Of a DNA stretch of 64,000 bases, positions 58,721 through 64,000 are shown in pieces. A program made the translations under genes and the position numbers. The DNA comes from Dyadobacter sp. SG02. Lineage in GTDB: Bacteria; Bacteroidota; Bacteroidia; Cytophagales; Spirosomataceae. The stretch covers positions 1-64,000 of the forward strand of contig NZ_FNYL01000005.1 of the NCBI RefSeq assembly GCF_900109045.1, written 5' to 3'. Within the stretch, counting starts at the first letter, position 1. Each line of letters opens with the position of its first letter. The notes beneath the pieces are model-generated. The model was not told the origin of the DNA. It saw only the letters and a program-made list of their open reading frames with translations, and did not search any database.

Positions 58721-59725
58721 ATGAAAAAACTCAGCCTGGGCATTGGCCTTCTGCTCCTGTCGCTCACCGCGGTAAACGCGCAAAACGACACGCTGCGGCC
58801 GCTGGATATGAATTTGGAAGCGTATACCTACCCTTTTCCCGTCAAATATCTGGAATTCGAATCACAGGGCGAAAAGCTTCGCATGGCGTACATGGACGTG
58901 CGCCCCGCGCGCGCGAACGGACGGGCGGTCATGCTCCTGCACGGGAAAAATTTCAACGGTGCCTACTGGGAAGAAACCGCCAAAGCGCTGTCCGGAAAAG
59001 GATTCCGTGTGATCATTCCCGATCAGATCGGCTTCGGGAAGTCGACCAAACCCCTGCATTACCAGTATTCATTTCATGATCTGGCTGCCAATACCAAAAA
59101 GATCCTTGATAAGCTCGGCATTACGAAAGTAGCTGTCCTTGGGCATTCGATGGGCGGAATGCTGGCTACCCGCTTTACATTGATGTACCCGGAAACGGTC
59201 GAAAAATTCATTCTTGAAAACCCGATAGGTCTTGAAGATTATAAGGTGAAAGTGCCGTTCCAGCCGGTGGATAAATGGTACATGAGCGAGTTGAAAAGCG
59301 ATTTCAATTCTATTAAAAACTACCAGCTGAATAGTTACTATGATGGCAAATGGAAGGATGCTTATAATAAATGGGCAAACTTGCTGGCTGGCTGGACGCT
59401 TGGAAAAGACTACCCGAGAGTGGCCTGGAACAGCGCATTGACGTACGACATGATCTATACACAGCCCGTATGTTACGAATTCGGGCAAATTAAGGCCCCT
59501 ACGCTGCTCATCATCGGCCAGCGCGACCGGAGTGCCGTCGGCAAGAACCTGGCGCCTGAGAATCTGCGAAAAACACTCGGAAACTACCCGGAACTCGGTA
59601 AGCAAACCAAGGCGAAGATCCCGAATAGTGAATTAGTGGAGCTGGATAATATCGGTCATTTGCCGCATATCGAGGATTTCAACCGATTTATTACGCCGTT
59701 GATTCTGTTTTTGGAGAAGCATTAA
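58721..59725 (+). CDS. Exported alpha/beta hydrolase
   Basis: The 334-residue protein has a signal peptide (MKKLSLGIGLLLLSLTAVNA) and a full alpha/beta fold: oxyanion-loop region VMLLHGKNFNGAYWEET, nucleophile elbow AVLGHSMGGMLATRF (about 143-157), a cap (about 180-250), the acid in LLIIGQRDRSAVGKN and the histidine in LDNIGHLPHIEDF. It likely cleaves an ester, lactone or similar bond in the periplasm. A terminator follows 50 bases later. Confidence 0.9.
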   Translation: MKKLSLGIGLLLLSLTAVNAQNDTLRPLDMNLEAYTYPFPVKYLEFESQGEKLRMAYMDVRPARANGRAVMLLHGKNFNGAYWEETAKALSGKGFRVIIPDQIGFGKSTKPLHYQYSFHDLAANTKKILDKLGITKVAVLGHSMGGMLATRFTLMYPETVEKFILENPIGLEDYKVKVPFQPVDKWYMSELKSDFNSIKNYQLNSYYDGKWKDAYNKWANLLAGWTLGKDYPRVAWNSALTYDMIYTQPVCYEFGQIKAPTLLIIGQRDRSAVGKNLAPENLRKTLGNYPELGKQTKAKIPNSELVELDNIGHLPHIEDFNRFITPLILFLEKH

Positions 59726-59778
59726 TAGATAGTTTACAATTATTAATAATGTAAATTACAAATATAAATTACATTACT

Positions 59779-59824
59779 AAATGCCGTACCTACCGCGAAC
59801 AGTGCGGCATTTTTCGTCCGCAGG
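59779..59824 (+). terminator. Terminator of the alpha/beta hydrolase gene
   Basis: AAATGCCG (59779-59786) pairs with CGGCATTT (59815-59822), and TTTT runs on. The loop is long (28 bases) but can form a further short stem. Confidence 0.65.
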
Positions 59825-59898
59825 CAGGCAGGCGACGATTACACCGGTCAGTGCGTTTCGAGTCAGAATGAAACGTAACGTTCTGCCGCCCCATCGCT

Positions 59899-60069
59899 GC
59901 CGTTACATGCCTGACGGCATTTCCCTCACTCACCGGAGGCTACGGACGCTACCAAGGTTACGTCGCTATGCGATTGGGTCATCACAATCCAATGCTCTTA
60001 GGTACGTAACATTGATAGCAAAGGCAATGAACGCATGAAGGATGTCAATGTCGTCAGGCGTGTAACAGC
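59899..60069. repeat. Possible MITE-like element with 22-base inverted ends
   Basis: The 22 bases at 59899-59920 (GCCGTTACATGCCTGACGGC and AT) match the reverse complement of 60048-60069 at 19 positions. The 171 bases between lack a plausible gene. Several short inverted repeats lie within. It could be a small non-autonomous transposable element or an unusual folded region between the hydrolase and the convergent isomerase gene. Target duplications are not obvious. Confidence 0.45.
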
Positions 60070-60100
60070 AAGCGCCCCACCTCGTGCGAAGGCAAATTAA

Positions 60101-61021
60101 TCACCCCAAAAACTGGCTGACATAGTTACGGCTGGTGAGAATGGCGCTTTTAACATCTGTAATATTGCCTTCATAAGCCTTATCTTCTACTTCGATTACG
60201 ACGGGACCACGGTAGCGTACGTCTGTCAATGCCGCGAAGAAACCTCGCCAGTTTACATCTCCGAGACCCGGAAGCTTGGGAGAATGGTATTCCAGCGGGT
60301 TTGCCAGAATACCCACATTGTTCAATTCATTTTTATAAACTTTCGCATCTTTCAAATGAACGTGATGCAAACGTGATTTATAATTATAAATTGGCAGTAA
60401 CTCGTCCATCATCTGCCATATCATGTGCGACGGATCGTAATTCAGGCCGAACAGTGGATCGGGAATGATTTCGAACATCCGGTCCCAAACCGCGGGGCTG
60501 ATCGCGAGGTTCTTACCTCCCGGCCATTCGTCGTCGGTAAAGAACATGGGGCAGTTTTCGATGCCTATTTTCACATTGTTTTCCCCGGCCACCTTCACGA
60601 TCGCCGGCCATACATCGGCGAATTGTGCCAGGTTGTCCTTAATGCTTTTGGAAGGATCGCGGCCTATGAATGTTGTTACGACAGGGATACCGAGCTTCGC
60701 CGCCCCGCGGATCACCTGCTTGATGTGTTCTATATAATACTCGGAGCGGTTCGGATCGGGGTCGAGCGGATTGGGATAGTAGCCCAATGCCGAAATGAAG
60801 ACGCCCGCTTCTTTCAGCGTGTGTTTGATCGACGAGATCTTCTGGTCGGTAAGGTCATTGACATCGATATGTGTCACGCCCGCGTACCGGCGGCTGTCGG
60901 CGTTATCTGCCGGCCAACACATCATCTCTACACATGAAAAGCCATTATTCCCGGCAAATTGAACGACGTGTTCAAAGCTGAAATCGGCCAGGATTGCACT
61001 GTTAAAACCTAATTTGAGCAT
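60101..61021 (-). CDS. Sugar phosphate isomerase/epimerase family protein
   Basis: The 306-residue protein is a TIM barrel of the xylose-isomerase-like (AP_endonuc_2) family. Metal-site blocks are visible: FSCVEMMCWPADNADSRRYA at the start, VVTTFIGRDPSKSIKDNLAQ, VKIGIENCPMFFTDDEWPGG with the glutamate, FGLNYDPSHMIWQMM with aspartate and histidine, HHVHLKDAKVYKNELNN and a C-terminal PVVIEVEDKAYEGN. It may isomerise a sugar or inositol derivative. No other sugar genes are adjacent. Confidence 0.9.
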   Translation of the reverse strand: MLKLGFNSAILADFSFEHVVQFAGNNGFSCVEMMCWPADNADSRRYAGVTHIDVNDLTDQKISSIKHTLKEAGVFISALGYYPNPLDPDPNRSEYYIEHIKQVIRGAAKLGIPVVTTFIGRDPSKSIKDNLAQFADVWPAIVKVAGENNVKIGIENCPMFFTDDEWPGGKNLAISPAVWDRMFEIIPDPLFGLNYDPSHMIWQMMDELLPIYNYKSRLHHVHLKDAKVYKNELNNVGILANPLEYHSPKLPGLGDVNWRGFFAALTDVRYRGPVVIEVEDKAYEGNITDVKSAILTSRNYVSQFLG

Positions 61022-61212
61022 AAGGATTTAGTTTTTTGGCAAACATCCGCAAAAAACGACCGGGTTTCAAGGATTAGGGGAAATTCCCATCCAAAATTTC
61101 AGAGGCTTCATCAACACAGGGCACCGCCGGTAAATATCGGCCCCTATGAAATCCTGCGAATTTTAGTAATATTGATCCGACAAAAACAATGAACCTAAAC
61201 ACTTTATCACTT

Positions 61213-61908
61213 ATGGCAGATTCCGAACCGGGTATTGGTAAAAAGATACTCAACTTTTTTATCAAGGATGCCGACGAAACGGCCCCACAGGGGCAAGCTC
61301 AGAAGCCGGCAACCGCAAATCCCGCTCCCGAACCGTCCAAATCAGCACCAGCGTCCGCCACGGTTACGAATGCAGCAGGCACAGGCCAGATCGACAAGAA
61401 GTTTACGGAGCATTTCGTCAATCTACTCGAAAAAGCCAATCTGCCCGGCCCCGACTATTTCGAATACAAACAGGCACTGCAAAGTATGGAAGGGCTCGGT
61501 TTGGGCGAAGAAAAGCAGTTTCAGGCGGCCTGGGCGAGCTTTAAGGCCATGGGTGGCGCAAAAGATACCGCCGTTCTGAAAACTTCCGCCGATCAGTATC
61601 TGGGAATCCTGGGCAAAGACCGCGATTCGTTCCTGAAAGACGTCGAAAAGGCGATTAAAGAGCGTGTGGGCGCGTTGCAGGACGAGCACAAGAAGCTGGA
61701 AGACACCAATGCGGCCTATGCGCAGCAAATCATTGACTTACAAAAGAAAATCGACGATAATAAGAACCGTCTGGGCCAGATTTCCGGCGAAGTTTCGGAA
61801 CAAACGGCCAAGATCAATACCAATAAGGACAGCTTTGAGGTGACCTATGTAAGTTTTGTAGACCAGATCCAATCCGATCTGGCGAAAATCAATCAATATC
61901 TTCAATAA
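61213..61908 (+). CDS. Coiled-coil protein, first gene of a membrane operon
   Basis: I place the start at ATG 61213 (231 residues); an ATG at 61189 adds eight residues that look unrelated. After a short basic segment (GIGKKILNFFIKDADE) comes a linker of alanine, proline and serine (about 25-60), a helical domain (about 65-130; KKFTEHFVNLLEKANLPGPD; QFQAAWASFKAMGG) and a long coiled coil (about 150-225). There is no TM segment. It precedes by 19 bases a membrane protein with similar coiled-coil character. Function unknown; a partner role in a membrane-remodelling or stress complex is only a guess. Confidence 0.75.
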   Translation: MADSEPGIGKKILNFFIKDADETAPQGQAQKPATANPAPEPSKSAPASATVTNAAGTGQIDKKFTEHFVNLLEKANLPGPDYFEYKQALQSMEGLGLGEEKQFQAAWASFKAMGGAKDTAVLKTSADQYLGILGKDRDSFLKDVEKAIKERVGALQDEHKKLEDTNAAYAQQIIDLQKKIDDNKNRLGQISGEVSEQTAKINTNKDSFEVTYVSFVDQIQSDLAKINQYLQ

Positions 61909-61927
61909 ACCTGACAACTAAATCACA

Positions 61928-62941
61928 ATGGCAACACCAGATTTCACCCAAATCGGCGGCTCGCAGGAGGACAACTCCAAAAAGTCCTATTGGAGCCGAC
62001 CGGAAGGCATTACTTCGCTCCTCTTTATGGGAGGCGTAGGGGCCGTAGCCCTCTATTTCTGGAATAAAATCGCGGCTTTCCTGATCGAAGTGACCCAGAA
62101 CACCTTGTACCTCGGCTTCCTGATGGCCGTACTCGCGCTCGTGATATTCCTGTTGACGAGCAAAGATGTCCGTACGGCAGCGTTCTTCCTCTTCAAATCA
62201 CTGATGCGCAGCATTACCGGGCTGATCATCAAACTGGACCCGATCGCAATCATGAAGATTTATGTCGACGACCTGAAAGAGAAGCGTGAGAAAATGCAGG
62301 GACAGATCAACACGCTGGCCGGCCAATTGGTGAAGCTGAATAAGAATATCAACGAAAACAACGAGCGTATCAAGCAGAAATTCGCGGAAGCCAACAAGGC
62401 AAGCACAATGCTCGACCGCCCGGGTATGAAGGAAACGGCTTCGCTTGCGACGATTGAAGGTGCTGGTTTGCAGGAAATGAACGAGAAATTGCTCCCCTTG
62501 CAACGGAATATGAAGACTGTGCTGGAATTTATGGAAAAAGTAAACAAGAGCGCGGATTACATTATTAAAGAAACCGAGATTAAAGTTAAACTCAAAGAGG
62601 CTGAGTATAGAATTGTAAAGGAAAGCTCCAATGCATTGCGTACGGCAATCAGCATTTTCAAGGGTAATCCCGATAAGAAGTTTTACTTCGATGAGTCGAT
62701 GGAATACATTCAGGACGATATGAGCCAGAAACTGGGCGAGATGAAACGTGCGATGGATTTGTCGCTGGACTTTATCAATGGTGTGGATGTGCAGAATGGT
62801 TTGCTATCGGACAAAGGCCAGGCCATGCTGGAAGCTTACAACTCGGGCCAGTTTAAACTGATCCAGCTGGATTCGCCGCAGCCTGTCACCCGTTCGATCG
62901 ATACGCCGAAAGATTCGAGCTACAAAGGCTTACTGGATTGA
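61928..62941 (+). CDS. Two-TM coiled-coil protein, second gene of the operon
   Basis: The 337-residue protein has two TM segments near the N-terminus (about 31-53, LLFMGGVGAVALYFWNKIAA; about 60-77, LYLGFLMAVLALVIFLL), an amphipathic stretch (AAFFLFKSLMRSITGLIIKL) and long helices (about 105-260) reminiscent of PspA/IM30-type membrane-binding proteins, though I cannot claim family membership. It is 19 bases after the first gene and 50 bases before the third. The topology places the long helical part in the cytoplasm if the N-terminus is inside. Confidence 0.75.
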   Translation: MATPDFTQIGGSQEDNSKKSYWSRPEGITSLLFMGGVGAVALYFWNKIAAFLIEVTQNTLYLGFLMAVLALVIFLLTSKDVRTAAFFLFKSLMRSITGLIIKLDPIAIMKIYVDDLKEKREKMQGQINTLAGQLVKLNKNINENNERIKQKFAEANKASTMLDRPGMKETASLATIEGAGLQEMNEKLLPLQRNMKTVLEFMEKVNKSADYIIKETEIKVKLKEAEYRIVKESSNALRTAISIFKGNPDKKFYFDESMEYIQDDMSQKLGEMKRAMDLSLDFINGVDVQNGLLSDKGQAMLEAYNSGQFKLIQLDSPQPVTRSIDTPKDSSYKGLLD

Positions 62942-62991
62942 TAATTCTTCATTTATTCGCTTCATATTTTCCAATTTACATATCATAACAC

Positions 62992-64000
62992 ATGAAAAGA
63001 CTAACAGTTGCCGGCCGGTTGATCATCACCGCGCTCATTTTGGGGGCCATTTTCGTAGGGTACAAATACCTCGGCGGGCAGAAAGCTTTGAACCAAATGG
63101 CCGAAGATCAGGCACAAAGCCCTCAGACAGAAGCCACGACCGACACCACGGAAAGCACCGCGTCTGATCCAGGCACTTCATCAAGCAGCGAAGCCACTAC
63201 CTCGGGCGAGGGCGCATTCACGTACACATCACCCGCGCCTGTGGACGGGAAATTGAAGGGTGTGGTAGAACTCGGCGCCAGCGGTTTCAATTCATTTATC
63301 ATCACAGTCGACAAGGAAAAACGCTGGAAACTGGAAAAATCGGAGTTCGGAAACAGCCTCGTAACGGAGAATATGGCTACGGACGAGGACGTACGCATTG
63401 GTCTGAAAAAGTATATCGGTAGCATGCTCGACTATGGCGTCGGTAACAAAGACATCCATTTCGTGGTAAGCTCCGGCGCCGCGAAAGCCGACGTAACTAC
63501 CAAAATTACCCGCGTTTTGAAGTCGCTGGGTTATGTAGTAAACCAGGTAACGGCAGAACAGGAAGGCCAGCTGGCATTGAAATCCGTGCTACCAACCGAA
63601 TATGCTGATAAGGCGTTTGTTGTGGACATTGGCTCAGGTAATACTAAAATCTCCTGGATTGCCGGTGGCAAGATCTCCGCGCTGGAATCCTACGGGGCGA
63701 AATACTTCCAGGACGGCACGGACGACTCGAAAGTGTATCAGGAAGTAAGCGCCAAAGCGAAGCAAGTGCCTGCCAGCCTGCGTAATACCTGCTTTATCAT
63801 CGGTGGTGTGCCTTTCGAAATGGCGAAAGAAGTACGCAAAGGCAAGGAACGCTACACCACTTTGAGCGCTCCCCTGGCCTACTCCAAATTGACCAATGCC
63901 AAATCCAAAGCGGGTGTTAACATTTATAAAGCCGTAACCGACGCCACAGGCTGCCAGCAATTCGTATTCGACTGGGATGCTAATTTTACGATCGGGTTTT
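62992..64000 (+). CDS. Membrane-anchored Ppx/GppA-like ASKHA protein, partial at the right edge
   Basis: The frame is open to the end of the window (336 codons seen), so the C-terminus is missing. One TM segment (about 8-26) is followed by a linker rich in serine, threonine and glutamate (about 37-80). The next part follows the order of exopolyphosphatase Ppx/GppA: VVELGASGFNSF (91-102) in place of DIGSNSVRL, VVSSGAAK (158-165) like the VATSALR block, VTAEQEGQLALK (186-197) like ISGEEEARL, and VVDIGSGNTKISW (210-222) like DIGGGSTEL. The first loop lacks its usual aspartate (ELGA). If the N-terminus is cytoplasmic the domain lies outside the membrane, odd for a nucleotide-type fold. The fold assignment is an inference. 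Confidence 0.72.
   Translation, partial: MKRLTVAGRLIITALILGAIFVGYKYLGGQKALNQMAEDQAQSPQTEATTDTTESTASDPGTSSSSEATTSGEGAFTYTSPAPVDGKLKGVVELGASGFNSFIITVDKEKRWKLEKSEFGNSLVTENMATDEDVRIGLKKYIGSMLDYGVGNKDIHFVVSSGAAKADVTTKITRVLKSLGYVVNQVTAEQEGQLALKSVLPTEYADKAFVVDIGSGNTKISWIAGGKISALESYGAKYFQDGTDDSKVYQEVSAKAKQVPASLRNTCFIIGGVPFEMAKEVRKGKERYTTLSAPLAYSKLTNAKSKAGVNIYKAVTDATGCQQFVFDWDANFTIGF

Overview
The window looks like chromosomal DNA of a Bacteroidota bacterium of the order Cytophagales, most like Dyadobacter or a close relative (family Spirosomaceae). The genus is an inference. Visible support: several promoters carry the Bacteroidota -7 element TAnnTTTG with TTTG about 20 bases upstream; Shine-Dalgarno sites are largely absent; many products are typical of the group (long-form HisG, carboxynorspermidine decarboxylase, DUF4097 proteins, CHASE3 hybrid kinases with CheB/CheR, RES/Xre toxin-antitoxin). 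Codon use gives long false antisense frames. I saw no rRNA, tRNA, CRISPR array or prophage.

Layout. 1-1.8 kb: an IS1182-type insertion sequence, whose left end coincides with base 1, sits inside an AraC-type regulator gene of which only the 5' end is in view. 2-5.8 kb: a methyltransferase, then a tandem family of tiny genes (two 'B' genes of 54-58 codons, three 'A' genes of 84-85 codons and one eroded B) with duplicated upstream regions, a DUF457 membrane protein and a Crp/Fnr regulator. 6-15.1 kb: a MacB/FtsX-like permease, an unknown protein beside a DUF2383 four-helix-bundle protein, an ECF sigma / anti-sigma / DUF4097 / DUF4097 operon, a MarR regulator and a lipoprotein. 15.2-22 kb: a four-gene signalling operon of two hybrid histidine kinases with CheB and CheR. 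22.1-26 kb: an AddA/RecB-like helicase with an apparently dead nuclease site, and an outer-membrane protein. 26.1-31.8 kb: hisS-hisG-hisD-hisC (minus strand), with a RES/Xre toxin-antitoxin pair and its own palindromic operator between hisD and hisC.

31.9-45.3 kb is mainly housekeeping: a 50-residue basic protein, a methyltransferase, a glycosyltransferase, hemL, a TPR plus periplasmic-binding-fold protein, yidC, pyrG, a PIG-L deacetylase, nspC, a DEDDh exonuclease and a bestrophin. 45.5-46.8 kb holds two paralogous secreted proteins. 46.9-54.1 kb is an efflux locus: AraC regulator, TolC-like protein, RND pump with a canonical EF-hand-like loop in its central region, and a fusion lipoprotein. 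54.1-61 kb holds a DUF6134-like protein, an outer-membrane protein, a serine hydrolase, an MFS transporter, an alpha/beta hydrolase and a sugar isomerase. 61.2-64 kb is a three-gene operon of unknown role (coiled-coil protein, two-TM coiled-coil protein, TM-anchored Ppx/GppA-like ASKHA protein); the last gene runs off the window.

The most unusual DNA signals are short-period arrays between genes: heptamers at 1809-1850 and 2967-2994, mirrored octamers at 42378-42456, 16-mers at 47891-47938, and above all 11 decamers facing 10 inverted decamers at 49421-49660 between the efflux outer-membrane and pump genes. The best candidates for undescribed systems are the A/B small-gene cluster, this decamer array, and the Ppx-like membrane operon at the right end.
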